DNA from: an uncultured Anaerotruncus sp.
GTDB taxonomy: Bacteria > Bacillota > Clostridia > Oscillospirales > Ruminococcaceae
Assembly (NCBI GenBank): GCA_910586875.1
Contig: CAJUJI010000101.1
Location: forward strand, 1 to 10,047
Length of the DNA stretch: 10,047 bases
Direction of reading: 5' to 3'
The notes under the pieces: model-generated
Databases searched by the model: none
What the model saw: the letters and a program-made list of their open reading frames with translations, nothing else
Told to the model about the DNA's origin: nothing
Translations under genes and position numbers: made by a program
In this document: piece after piece, positions 1 to 7,220 of the stretch
Layout of the letters: every line of letters starts with the position of its first letter
How positions within the stretch are numbered: position 1 is the first letter of the stretch

Positions 1-484
1 GTTTATAGGAGTTTTCCACCAGCCACCCCTCATACGGCACCTTTTCTGCAAAGCTTGCATCTGCGCTGCAAAGAAGCTGATAAACCGGTGTCAGCGAATC
101 CGTGCGCTCAATTGTTCCATCTGCCTCCCCCGCTAAAAACGGGTCACGACTCTCCAACATCCATGAAATTGTTAAGCTTCCGCCCAACCACCGCTCAAGC
201 TCTTGTAAAATTTGCGGCGCACCTTCGATTGTATCGGATTTTTGCAAAAGCAACATCTGCACCAGCTCGTCAGGGTCGATTTGCTGCTTTGCCGCAATGG
301 TCAAGGTGCGTCCTTGGCGTCCCAGTACGCCGCCCTCCTCCATCAGCCAAAAATTTACCCGATGGTTCGGGTCCTGCACCCCGTAGGTTTGAGCCAGCGA
401 ATACAGCTTTGTCCCAAACAGGCCCTGTTGTGGGAGCCGTTCCCAAAAAAGCGGCTCCCGCTCGGGCGACACATACTGAATCAT
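1..484 (-). CDS. GNAT-like acetyltransferase, N-terminal part (partial)
   Basis: The reading frame runs from an ATG at 484 to the left window edge without a stop, giving 161 visible residues; the C-terminus lies outside the window. The start overlaps the TGA of the upstream M42 gene (ATGA), and GGGGA sits directly before the ATG, so translation probably depends on coupling. The visible protein begins MIQYVSPEREPLFWERLPQQ. A segment near residues 135-160 (VYQLLCSADASFAEKVPYEG) resembles the linker that precedes the acetyl-CoA-binding domain in a clostridial group of GNAT proteins. That resemblance is from memory, and the catalytic domain cannot be seen here. The first ~130 residues would be an extra N-terminal domain. 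Gene reality is well supported by frame, overlap and operon position; the family is tentative. Confidence 0.6.
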   Translation of the reverse strand, partial: MIQYVSPEREPLFWERLPQQGLFGTKLYSLAQTYGVQDPNHRVNFWLMEEGGVLGRQGRTLTIAAKQQIDPDELVQMLLLQKSDTIEGAPQILQELERWLGGSLTISWMLESRDPFLAGEADGTIERTDSLTPVYQLLCSADASFAEKVPYEGWLVENSYK

Positions 485-1500
485 TCCCCAAACGCGCCGA
501 TCAGCGCTTTCAGCAGCCGCAGGCTTTCCTCTATATCCGTCTTTTTGGCCACACAAGATGGGGTATGCAGATAACGGCAGGGGATTGAAACCGCCAGCAT
601 CCGGGTGCCGCTGCCTGCCGTTTGGATGGAACGCGCTTCATTGCCGCCGTAAACCCCCGCTTTGCTTTGGCAGGAGATCTGCTGCAATTTTGCAATCTCT
701 AGAGCCTGTGCATACAGCTTCGCATCATAAATTGTGCCGCGGTCCATAAACGATATGACCGGACCTTTCCCCAAGCTGCAAACCACCTTTTCCGGCGGCA
801 CATCCGGAATATCACAGGCGGTCGTTGTCTCCACCACAATGCCAATCTCCGCTGCAATTTGGTTGGCTGCCGTTTTCGCACCGGTGGTGCCAGTTTCCTC
901 CTGCACCGTAAATGCAAAATGCGTGTCATATTCCAGCTCGGATTGGAGAAGCTCCACCAGCAGCGCACAGCCTGCGCGGTCATCTAGCGCCCGACCGCGC
1001 AAAAATCCGTCGCCAAATGTACAATAATGGGATACAAATACCGCTCTATCCCCCAAGGTAACCTGTTCTTGTGCCTGCTCCCTGGTGGTTGCGCCAATGT
1101 CAATGTACAGCGCATCCAGCTCATGCGCTTTTTCGCGCTCTTCGGCCGGTTTGAGATGCACCGGCTTCACCCCCACCACACCGAACACCTGCTGCGCACC
1201 AATGCGCACAGCGCGGCCTGGGATCACCCGTTTATCAATCCCGCCGACCGTCGCAAATTTCAGCAATCCATCCTCGCCGATATGGGTGATAATCAACCCC
1301 ACCTCATCCATATGCGCGGAGAGCAACAGTTTTTTGGCCGGAGCTCTTTTGCCCTTTTTAAACACCAGCAGATTCCCCAGCGGGTCTACCTGACACACCC
1401 CCTGCCCTTCTATCATGCGCAGGAGCTCTTCTCGTACCGCATCCTCACAGCCGGACACCCCCGCAAGGGTGCACAGCTTCTCTAAATTCTGATACAACAT
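481..1500 (-). CDS. M42 family metallopeptidase (glutamyl aminopeptidase/FrvX type), paralog A
   Basis: A 339-residue cytoplasmic aminopeptidase of the M42 family (two-metal enzymes that trim N-terminal residues from peptides, usually as large hollow oligomers). Visible motifs in order: SAHMDEVG with H63 and D65; RALDDRAGC with bridging-metal D173; the catalytic pair E201-E202 in VQEETGTTG; E224 in VVETTTACD; and the C-terminal histidine H312 in CRYLHTPS. Length matches the family (~340-360). The fourth ligand position, 22 residues after E202, is Glu rather than the Asp found in paralog B. The start follows a strong GGGGAGGG site encoded inside the 3' end of the preceding M42 gene, and the two genes overlap by 19 bases. 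Substrate is unknown; some relatives are annotated as endoglucanases, which is probably wrong. Confidence 0.93.
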   Translation of the reverse strand: MLYQNLEKLCTLAGVSGCEDAVREELLRMIEGQGVCQVDPLGNLLVFKKGKRAPAKKLLLSAHMDEVGLIITHIGEDGLLKFATVGGIDKRVIPGRAVRIGAQQVFGVVGVKPVHLKPAEEREKAHELDALYIDIGATTREQAQEQVTLGDRAVFVSHYCTFGDGFLRGRALDDRAGCALLVELLQSELEYDTHFAFTVQEETGTTGAKTAANQIAAEIGIVVETTTACDIPDVPPEKVVCSLGKGPVISFMDRGTIYDAKLYAQALEIAKLQQISCQSKAGVYGGNEARSIQTAGSGTRMLAVSIPCRYLHTPSCVAKKTDIEESLRLLKALIGAFGE

Positions 1501-2546
1501 TCGGAAACCCTCCCCTCACCGGACCCCTTCGCAAGTTGCAGGATATACGCAAGCATCAGCTCTACCGTGACATCGATATCCGCAAGGCTGATCACCTCGA
1601 CCGGCGTGTGCATATTCCGCTGTGGAATCGAAAGCATCGCACAGCGCACCCCCGCGCCCGCTATAGCAATCTCATCCGCATCGGTGCCGGTGCTGCCGCC
1701 CATCACCTCGATTTGCAGCGGCATCTGCAAATCCTCTTTTGCAATTCTGCGCAGCTGCGCGATCATCTCATTATCCAGCACCGGCGCAATTCCCAGCATT
1801 GGACCGCCGTCCAGCTTGCCGGACTTGTGCTCCGAAACACCAGGCGCGCGTCCGAATGAAACGTCTACCACAAATGCGTAATCCGGTTTTATCTGCTGCG
1901 CGATCGTGCGTGCACCCTGACCGCCAACCTCCTCCATGGTGGTCAGCGCCACAACAACCCCACAATCCACCGGCATTTTTGCAAGCCGCTGTGCCGCTAA
2001 AATGACCGCTGCACAGCCCGCGCGGTCATCGATTGCCGGGGCAGAAATCCGCCCCTCCAGCAGCTCACCTGTTTCCATGCGTACCGAAACCCTATCCCCC
2101 AATGAAACCCGCTGCTTTGCAGCAGCCTCATCCAGCCCAATGTCAATACAGATTTCCTCCATCTTGGGAACCTTCTTGTCATCCGGACTGAGATGGGGCG
2201 GAATGGTGCAGATAACCCCCTCCAGCGGTCCCGATGCTGTATGCACGACCACCTGCGCCGCAAGCAGCACCGAACGGTCGACGCCTCCGCAGTTGCTCAC
2301 CCGCAGAAAGCCCTTTTCATCAATACAGGTCACAATCATGCCAATCTGGTCGATGTGCGCATTGAGCAAAATCGTTGGCTTGCCTTCTGCCGCCCGCTTG
2401 ACCCAGCAGAGCACACAACCCAGCGGAGTTGTCTCGAGCTCGCCCACCTGCTCCAATAAATGACGCGCAATCTGAACAGCAGCGCCCTCCTGCCCAGAAA
2501 TACCGTTTGCACCTGCAAGCGCCAAAACCATCTCTTTTGTATTCAT
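1482..2546 (-). CDS. M42 family metallopeptidase, paralog B
   Basis: A 354-residue M42 aminopeptidase and second member of a tandem pair. Motifs in order: LNAHIDQIG with H64 and D66; PAIDDRAGC with D173; TTMEEVGGQG with catalytic E205-E206; VVDVSFG with metal ligand D228; GGSTGTDADEIA (283-294); and H313 in QRNMHTPVE. All five expected metal ligands plus the catalytic Glu are present, so it should be active. The GTDADEIA signature makes it closer to canonical M42 enzymes than its downstream neighbour, and the two are clearly diverged rather than a recent duplication. The start has a GAGGTG-like site about 6 bases upstream. The gene begins 36 bases after the murD stop, and its own 3' end carries the ribosome binding site of the next gene. 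Confidence 0.95.
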   Translation of the reverse strand: MNTKEMVLALAGANGISGQEGAAVQIARHLLEQVGELETTPLGCVLCWVKRAAEGKPTILLNAHIDQIGMIVTCIDEKGFLRVSNCGGVDRSVLLAAQVVVHTASGPLEGVICTIPPHLSPDDKKVPKMEEICIDIGLDEAAAKQRVSLGDRVSVRMETGELLEGRISAPAIDDRAGCAAVILAAQRLAKMPVDCGVVVALTTMEEVGGQGARTIAQQIKPDYAFVVDVSFGRAPGVSEHKSGKLDGGPMLGIAPVLDNEMIAQLRRIAKEDLQMPLQIEVMGGSTGTDADEIAIAGAGVRCAMLSIPQRNMHTPVEVISLADIDVTVELMLAYILQLAKGSGEGRVSECCIRI

Positions 2547-2582
2547 CTCAACACCTCACCAGCAAATTTGCCCTTTCAGCTG

Positions 2583-3977
2583 TTACTTGAGAGCCCGCAC
2601 CAATTCCTTGAAATGCCGTCCACGCACCTCAAAATTGGCGTATGCGTCAAAGCTGGCGCTCGCGGGAGAAAGCGAAACCACATCCCCCGCTTTTGCAAGC
2701 GCATCCGCCTTGTTGACCGCATCCTGCAGATCCTTTGCCTGTAGAATCTCAAGCTGCTGTGGGTCATAGCCCGCGCAAGACTTGACCGCCTGCTCAATTT
2801 TGGGGCCGGTCGGACCGGTGAGAATCAGCGTCTTCACCTTTTCAATCAACTTGGGCGCAAGCGGCTCGTATGGAATATGCTTGTCATAACCGCCCGCTAT
2901 AATGATCAGTTTCTGCTGGAAGCTATCCAATCCCGCAATTGTGCGGGTCGGCGTAGTTGCAATCGAATCGTTATACCAGGATACCCCATTTCTCTCCCGC
3001 ACAAATTCGATCCGATGTTCAACCCCGCCAAACTCAACCGCCACATTGTAGATGGCCTCGATATCCACATAGCCCCAAACCGCACAAATTGCCGCCAGAT
3101 AGTTTTCTACATTATGAATGCCAGGCAGCTTAATCTCGCTGGCCGCCATAATCTTGGTATGTTTGCCATTCTGCGCCATATAAATGATGCCATCCTCGCC
3201 CAAAAACGCACCATTATAAACCGGACGCTTTACCGAGAATTCCATCACCTGCCCGCGCGCCTCACCGGTCATCGCCGCTGCTGTTTGGTTATCTATCCCA
3301 AACACCGCGCGGGAAAACGCCCCCTGATGCAGAATAATATTGCGTTTTGCATCCACATACTCCTGCATATCCTTGTGCACGTCCAGATGATTCGGCGTAA
3401 TGTTGGTGATAACCGCAATATCCGGACTGCGGCGCATAGAAATCAGCTGAAAGCTGGATAGCTCGACTACCGCAAAATCGGTCTCGCGGATATCCTGTAC
3501 CAGTGGCATCAGCGCGCGCCCGATGTTCCCGCCCAGATGCACCCGCTTGCCGCTTTCCTTGAGCATCTCCGCCACCAAGGTGGTGGTGGTGGTTTTACCA
3601 TCACTGCCGGTAATCGCGATCATCTTGCAGGGGCACAGGTCAAAAAACAGCTCCATTTCACTTGTGACCACCACACCATTGCGGCGCAAATCCTCCAGCA
3701 CCGGCTGATGAAACTGCATCCCCGGCGTGCGTAGTACGATATCTGCGTCGATATTCTCCAGGTAATCCTCCCCCAGCTTGAGGGTAATTCCACGCGCTTC
3801 AAAATTGTTGCAGATGGCGGTTCCAATCTGCTCACGGCTGCGCCGGTCACAGGCGGTCACCTTCGCGCCGCGATCGCGCAGCTGGCTGATGAGGTCGGAA
3901 TGGCTGACGCCTATACCAATGACCGTAATTTTTTTTCCTTTGATGCCTTCAAAAAAATGCTGAACCCTGCTATCCAT
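2583..3977 (-). CDS. murD: UDP-N-acetylmuramoyl-L-alanine--D-glutamate ligase
   Basis: MurD adds D-glutamate to UDP-MurNAc-L-Ala using ATP in cytoplasmic peptidoglycan precursor synthesis. The 464-residue protein shows the N-terminal UDP-binding fold (ITVIGIGVSHSDL, 17-29), the ATP P-loop ITGSDGKTTTT (122-132, K128), GGNIG (149-153), VELSSFQL (171-178), NITPNHLDVH (192-201), K211 at the position expected for the carbamylated lysine, EHRIEFV (320-326), YNDSIATTPTRT (335-346) and the C-terminal SLSPASASFD (435-444). I chose the ATG at 3977 because a GGGAGG site lies 7 bases before it. The in-frame ATG at 4016 has no spaced ribosome binding site and sits at the predicted transcription start, and the 13 extra residues it would add contain the binding site itself. 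The NDSI version of the NDSK motif is, I believe, usual in Clostridia. First gene of a four-gene operon. Confidence 0.97.
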   Translation of the reverse strand: MDSRVQHFFEGIKGKKITVIGIGVSHSDLISQLRDRGAKVTACDRRSREQIGTAICNNFEARGITLKLGEDYLENIDADIVLRTPGMQFHQPVLEDLRRNGVVVTSEMELFFDLCPCKMIAITGSDGKTTTTTLVAEMLKESGKRVHLGGNIGRALMPLVQDIRETDFAVVELSSFQLISMRRSPDIAVITNITPNHLDVHKDMQEYVDAKRNIILHQGAFSRAVFGIDNQTAAAMTGEARGQVMEFSVKRPVYNGAFLGEDGIIYMAQNGKHTKIMAASEIKLPGIHNVENYLAAICAVWGYVDIEAIYNVAVEFGGVEHRIEFVRERNGVSWYNDSIATTPTRTIAGLDSFQQKLIIIAGGYDKHIPYEPLAPKLIEKVKTLILTGPTGPKIEQAVKSCAGYDPQQLEILQAKDLQDAVNKADALAKAGDVVSLSPASASFDAYANFEVRGRHFKELVRALK

Positions 3978-4022
3978 ATGGATGCCTCCCAACACATTTA
4001 AAATCTCACATTTCATCCTTTC

Positions 4023-4051
4023 ATTATATGCAAATTAGCAAAAGATAGCAA
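4023..4051 (-). promoter_or_regulatory. Sigma-A type promoter of the murD operon
   Basis: Read on the minus strand, TTGCTA (4046-4051) is followed after exactly 17 bases by a perfect TATAAT (4023-4028). Transcription would start around 4015-4017, about 40 bases before the chosen murD ATG. The promoter sits between the gpr stop (4156) and murD, so murD can be expressed in growing cells independently of sporulation-controlled gpr. Confidence 0.72.
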
Positions 4052-4155
4052 GAGCTCCGCACGAAAAGTTTTGATTTATGCTGTTTGTGATCGCACCCGT
4101 TACCGCCGGTAAAACCGCCGTGTCCTCCACCATGCAGCAAAACACCCGCGACCCT

Positions 4156-5025
4156 TTAAGAAACCAGATAGACGATATCCTCCATCGAAAGCTGTGGCTG
4201 CAATGCTGCGTTAATTGCCAGGGAAAGATGTCTTGCGCCCCGCTCGATCATCGCGTCAATATCCCTTGGCGTTACCATCATCGCGCGCGCCTCAGCGGAA
4301 ACCTGCTCCTCCTTGCCGCCCAGCAGCTCACATGCCAGGGTGCCGCCATCTACCACCGTAGGAATCCCCATTGAGATAACCGGTACCCCCAAGGTTTCCT
4401 TGCAGAGCGGCTGTCGGGTATTGAGCACCCCCGAGCCCGGTGAAATCCCGCTGTCCGCCAATTGGATGGTGCGCCCCAGCCGTTTTAGCGACTGTGAAGC
4501 CAGCGCATCCACCACAATCACCGCTGCCGGCTTCAAATCCCGCACCACCGAATGCACAATCTCCCCTGTCTCAATGCCGGTCTGCCCTAACACACCGGTT
4601 GCAAGCGCCGCGACCGGCCGCAGCCCCGCTAATCCTGACTGCTCCGCCAGCTTTTCAGGGATATGCCTGGTTGCCAGCACCTGCCGGATGGTGCGCGGGC
4701 CCAGTGCATCCGGCGTAATCTGCCCGTTGCCCAGTCCTACCACCAACACGGTTCCTTCCGCTGGCAGCAGCGCACGCAGCTCGATTGCCGCCGCTTGTGT
4801 CGCCTCATCTGCGGGGCCCACATTCTCAAAAAGTGAGGGCAGCTCGATTGTCACATACCGGCCGGGTGTGCGGCCTAGCTGCTCTGCCGCTTGTGTAGAG
4901 CAAACCTCCACCGCTGTGATGGATATACCGTTTCGCTGATATTCCTTTACCTGCACCCCCTTTGGCAGATGACTGCGAAAGGCTTCGGTGGATTCCACCG
5001 CCAGGTCGGTTCTAATCAGGTGCAT
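4156..5025 (-). CDS. gpr: Germination protease (GPR endopeptidase, peptidase family A25)
   Basis: GPR degrades DNA-protecting small acid-soluble proteins when spores germinate. It is made in the forespore as a zymogen and activates itself by removing a short N-terminal peptide. The 289-residue protein starts MHLIRTDLAVES; IRTDLAVE matches the known autoprocessing region, so cleavage after E11 is predicted, giving a shorter propeptide than the 15 residues in Bacillus. D106 in GNGQITPDALGP and D173 in VIVVDALASQSLKRLG match the two essential aspartates (67 residues apart, close to the Bacillus megaterium spacing), and DSGISPGSGV follows at 191-200. The start has an excellent AAAGGAGG site 9 bases upstream (5034-5041). 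Shorter than Bacillus GPR (~370) but usual for Clostridia. In many sporeformers gpr sits next to spoIIP; here they are about 3.7 kb apart. Confidence 0.96.
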   Translation of the reverse strand: MHLIRTDLAVESTEAFRSHLPKGVQVKEYQRNGISITAVEVCSTQAAEQLGRTPGRYVTIELPSLFENVGPADEATQAAAIELRALLPAEGTVLVVGLGNGQITPDALGPRTIRQVLATRHIPEKLAEQSGLAGLRPVAALATGVLGQTGIETGEIVHSVVRDLKPAAVIVVDALASQSLKRLGRTIQLADSGISPGSGVLNTRQPLCKETLGVPVISMGIPTVVDGGTLACELLGGKEEQVSAEARAMMVTPRDIDAMIERGARHLSLAINAALQPQLSMEDIVYLVS

Positions 5026-5060
5026 AGGACGCGCCTCCTTTGTTAAATTTCTTTGTGCGG

Positions 5061-5089
5061 TTGTAAATGGCGCCAGACTGGTGTATATT
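5061..5089 (+). promoter_or_regulatory. Probable promoter of the alr group
   Basis: TTGTAA (5061-5066), a 17-base spacer and TATATT (5084-5089) precede the small membrane-protein gene. An overlapping TATTAT at 5086-5091 is an alternative -10. The same bases read TATAAT on the minus strand, so a weak divergent promoter for gpr is possible, but no well-spaced -35 is obvious in that direction. Confidence 0.5.
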
Positions 5090-5134
5090 ATAGGTAAGTC
5101 CCACGTAGTTCAAACGATAAGGATGGATACTTTC

Positions 5135-5299
5135 ATGACCAGGAAAAAATTTGGACGGACAGCACTTGCTGTCGGTATAGCTGTATTGTTCGTCGGCTTG
5201 GTGCTTTTATTCAGCGCGCCCTCCTTCTGGACGCTGCTGACCCTGGGGCTGTCCATGGTGATCAACACCATCGGCTTATCCGCCTTGCTGATGAAATAA
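5135..5299 (+). CDS. Small two-helix membrane protein
   Basis: A 54-residue protein beginning MTRKKFGRTALAVG. A basic N-terminus (K4, K5, R8) is followed by two hydrophobic stretches, roughly residues 9-27 and 31-50, separated by a short polar turn. It should be an inner-membrane hairpin with both ends inside. I do not recognise a family. The chosen ATG has AAGGA 11 bases upstream; an in-frame ATG at 5123 would add four residues (MDTF) but its AAGG touches the start codon. The gene lies just behind a promoter and ends 19 bases before alr, so it is probably the first gene of the alr transcript. Function unknown. Small size leaves some doubt that it is made, though codon order and hydrophobic pattern look real. 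Confidence 0.6.
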   Translation: MTRKKFGRTALAVGIAVLFVGLVLLFSAPSFWTLLTLGLSMVINTIGLSALLMK

Positions 5300-5318
5300 A
5301 CGTAAGGAGTGATTCCCT

Positions 5319-6512
5319 ATGGATTATCTGCGCCGCACCTGGGCAGAAATTGATTTAGATGCGCTTACCCGCAATTTTATGGAGATGAAAAAACGTCTGA
5401 AGCCAGGCTGTCAGACGATGGCGGTAGTCAAAGCGGACGCATATGGACACGGGGACGGCTATGTTTCCCGCACATTGCAACAGGCTGGAGCGGATTGGTT
5501 TGCCGTTTCAAATATCAATGAGGCAGTTTCTCTGCGGCAGCAGGATGTCACCCGCCCCATCCTCATTCTAGGCTACACCCCACCCGAACAGGTGAAGCTG
5601 CTCGGCTCCATGTCCATCTCCCAAACCATCTATTCCACCGAATATGCCCACGCGCTTTCTAAAGCCGCTGCCGCCTGCGGCGTACATATCGACTGCCACA
5701 TCAAGATAGACACCGGTATGAGCCGAATTGGTTTTTACGCCCAGCAGCAGCTGGAAGCACAGGCCGCCGAGGAAATTGCCCAGGTCTGCGCGCTGCCTGG
5801 ACTTGACTGCACCGGTATTTTTACGCACTTTGCAGTCGCAGATTCCTACCACGGCGACGACCCCGCCTTTACCAGACGGCAGTTTGACTGCTTTATGCAG
5901 ACGGTTGCGCTGCTCGCCGAGCGAAACATCACCTTCCGTTTGCGGCACTGCTGCAACAGCGCCGCAACGCTCGCCTATCCGGAAATGTATTTGGATATGG
6001 TGCGTTTGGGGGATGTGCTTTACGGACTGAACCCCTCCTCGGAATGCGCAGGTATGGCACAGCTAAAGCCTGTAATGTCCTTGTATACAACCGTGACAAT
6101 GGTCAAAACTCTTACCGATGGGGTAGATATCAGCTATGGGCGAAAATATACCACCCCACACAATGGCCTGCGAATTGCGTCTATTGCGATCGGCTACGCG
6201 GATGGTTACCGCCGCAATTTCAGCAACAAGGGGCATGTGCTGCTGCATGGACAACCTGCGCCGATTGTCGGCACCATCTGCATGGATCAGCTGATGATCG
6301 ATGTGACCGGGATTCCCCAAACCAAATCCGGAGATGTCGTCACCCTGTTAGGATGTGATGGGGAACAACAGATTACACTGGATGATTTCGCCGCCATCAA
6401 TCAAACCATCAACTATGAGGAATGCTGCTTAATCGGGCGACGGGTTCCGCGCGTTTATTTACAGGGTGGTCAGGAAATTGCCGCCATCGATTATGTAATT
6501 GCTAGATTATAA
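5319..6512 (+). CDS. alr: Alanine racemase
   Basis: A PLP-dependent enzyme that interconverts L- and D-alanine and supplies D-Ala for peptidoglycan. The 397 residues include the N-terminal TIM-barrel start with AVVKADAYGHG, where K38 binds PLP; KIDTGMSRIGF (129-139) with R136 region; FTHFAVAD (168-175); HCCNSAATL (210-218); VRLGDVLYG (228-236); and in the C-terminal beta domain SYGRKYT with the second catalytic base Y273, AIGYADGY (290-297) and ICMDQLMIDVT (320-330). All key residues and the normal family length are present. AAGGAG lies about 9 bases before the ATG. It follows a small membrane-protein gene by 19 bases and precedes an unknown gene by 14, so the three are likely co-transcribed. 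D-alanine can also inhibit spore germination, which fits the sporulation setting, but housekeeping wall synthesis is the simpler role. Confidence 0.97.
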   Translation: MDYLRRTWAEIDLDALTRNFMEMKKRLKPGCQTMAVVKADAYGHGDGYVSRTLQQAGADWFAVSNINEAVSLRQQDVTRPILILGYTPPEQVKLLGSMSISQTIYSTEYAHALSKAAAACGVHIDCHIKIDTGMSRIGFYAQQQLEAQAAEEIAQVCALPGLDCTGIFTHFAVADSYHGDDPAFTRRQFDCFMQTVALLAERNITFRLRHCCNSAATLAYPEMYLDMVRLGDVLYGLNPSSECAGMAQLKPVMSLYTTVTMVKTLTDGVDISYGRKYTTPHNGLRIASIAIGYADGYRRNFSNKGHVLLHGQPAPIVGTICMDQLMIDVTGIPQTKSGDVVTLLGCDGEQQITLDDFAAINQTINYEECCLIGRRVPRVYLQGGQEIAAIDYVIARL

Positions 6513-6526
6513 AGGGAGTCTGAAGC

Positions 6527-7087
6527 ATGGGATTGTTCCAATTCTGGAAGCCAAAAGAGGTCGCACAAACAGGACCGGTCACCACTGGGCAGCCGGCAGT
6601 GGCATCTGCACAGCCGTCCGAGGTGGAAAACACATTGTCAAGCACTGCTGTTCTGTCCGCACAACCGGACCCTTTTACAGCCCATGTTGTCCAGATTGCC
6701 GAGCAGTTTGTGCTGGATATTCAAAGTCACAGCCAGTTTGATTTCAGCGTTGAGAGCCTGACTCTGGTGGATGAGCTGCTGAGAAAAGCGGCGGAGCTTC
6801 CGGAAAATCCCACCTTGATCAAAAATCTGACAAACTGTGTTGGCTGCTATATTTTTGAGGTCGCACGGCGCAACTATGGCGGGCTTTACTATTGGTATTC
6901 GCCCTATAATCAGCCGGTATTGGTGACCGGTCAGCCAGATTTTGAGGCGTCGATCCTCGCGTTTGAGAAGGTCAAGGAGCGCCTGCAAGGAGAATATGCC
7001 CACGATATCTCCTTTTTCTTCCAAAGGTTTGTTCACGCAGTGGAGCGCGGGCGCAATGAGCCAGGATACCGGATGATGGTTTTATGA
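6527..7087 (+). CDS. Hypothetical protein with Pro/Gln/Ala-rich N-terminus
   Basis: A 186-residue soluble protein; no signal peptide or membrane segment. Residues 1-50 are low in complexity (Ala, Gln, Thr, Val, Pro, Ser) after MGLFQFWKPK and look disordered. Residues 50-186 form a compact alpha/beta-like domain with the conserved-looking stretch NCVGCYIFEVARRNYGG (126-142), then a Tyr/Trp-rich YYWYSPYN and a helix around ILAFEKVKERLQG. The pattern 'G-Y-x-x-E-V-x-R-R-N-x-G-G' recalls DUF-type domains found in small cytoplasmic proteins of unknown role, but I cannot name one with confidence. AAAGGGAG stands 9 bases before the ATG. The gene starts 14 bases after alr, so co-expression is likely. 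A 57-bp hairpin repeat begins 47 bases after its stop. Confidence 0.85.
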   Translation: MGLFQFWKPKEVAQTGPVTTGQPAVASAQPSEVENTLSSTAVLSAQPDPFTAHVVQIAEQFVLDIQSHSQFDFSVESLTLVDELLRKAAELPENPTLIKNLTNCVGCYIFEVARRNYGGLYYWYSPYNQPVLVTGQPDFEASILAFEKVKERLQGEYAHDISFFFQRFVHAVERGRNEPGYRMMVL

Positions 7088-7133
7088 AAACTTTCTCTGA
7101 CCGACCCCAGCCGCCCCACCATAGCAACACAGC

Positions 7134-7190
7134 AAAAGTTTCGTCCACCTTTTCAAAGGTGGCAGGGTCCAGGGGCAGCGCCCCTGGTCG
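7134..7190 (+). repeat. Paired-hairpin intergenic repeat, copy 1
   Basis: A 57-base unit with two perfect hairpins. The first is CCACCTTTTCAAAGGTGG (7145-7162; 8-bp stem). Six bases later comes CCAGGGGCAGCGCCCCTGG (7169-7187; 8-bp stem, AGC loop), then TCG. Copy 2 (8216-8272, minus strand) has the same length and spacing. Both copies lie just after a gene, in the gene's sense direction. I remember sequences like this between genes in other Ruminococcaceae genomes, which would make it a dispersed family; this has not been checked. It could end or stabilise the alr transcript, but there is no T-run after either stem. Confidence 0.75.
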
Positions 7191-7220
7191 AGCAAAAGAA
7201 AAAGAAAGCTCAAGAGAACA

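Noticed and set aside
270..491. Minus-strand frame of 73 codons starting MGNDSVCVA
   Set aside because: Out of frame with the 161-codon open frame from 484, which is longer, coupled to the M42 stop and protein-like.
55..588. Open frame of 177 codons on the plus strand at the left edge
   Set aside because: Antisense to the GNAT-like gene and the M42 3' end; no domain-like pattern.
1936..2463. Open frame of 175 codons antisense to M42 paralog B
   Set aside because: Low-complexity shadow frame; the minus strand has all catalytic motifs.
2877..3461. Open frame of 194 codons antisense to murD
   Set aside because: Shadow of murD, with no start signal or recognisable domain.
4088..4155. Terminator after gpr
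   Set aside because: TTACCG-C-CGGTAA has a one-base loop and no T-run. A 32-codon frame here also lacks support. The stretch holds nothing I can support before the murD promoter.
4313..4939. Open frame of 208 codons antisense to gpr
   Set aside because: Ser/Pro/Ala-rich shadow of a confidently identified gene in GC-rich sequence; no ribosome site.
5026..5134. Sigma-G promoter for gpr
   Set aside because: Expected from biology, but I found no convincing pair of -35 and CATNNTA-like -10 elements at correct spacing; only CATTTAC-like fragments.
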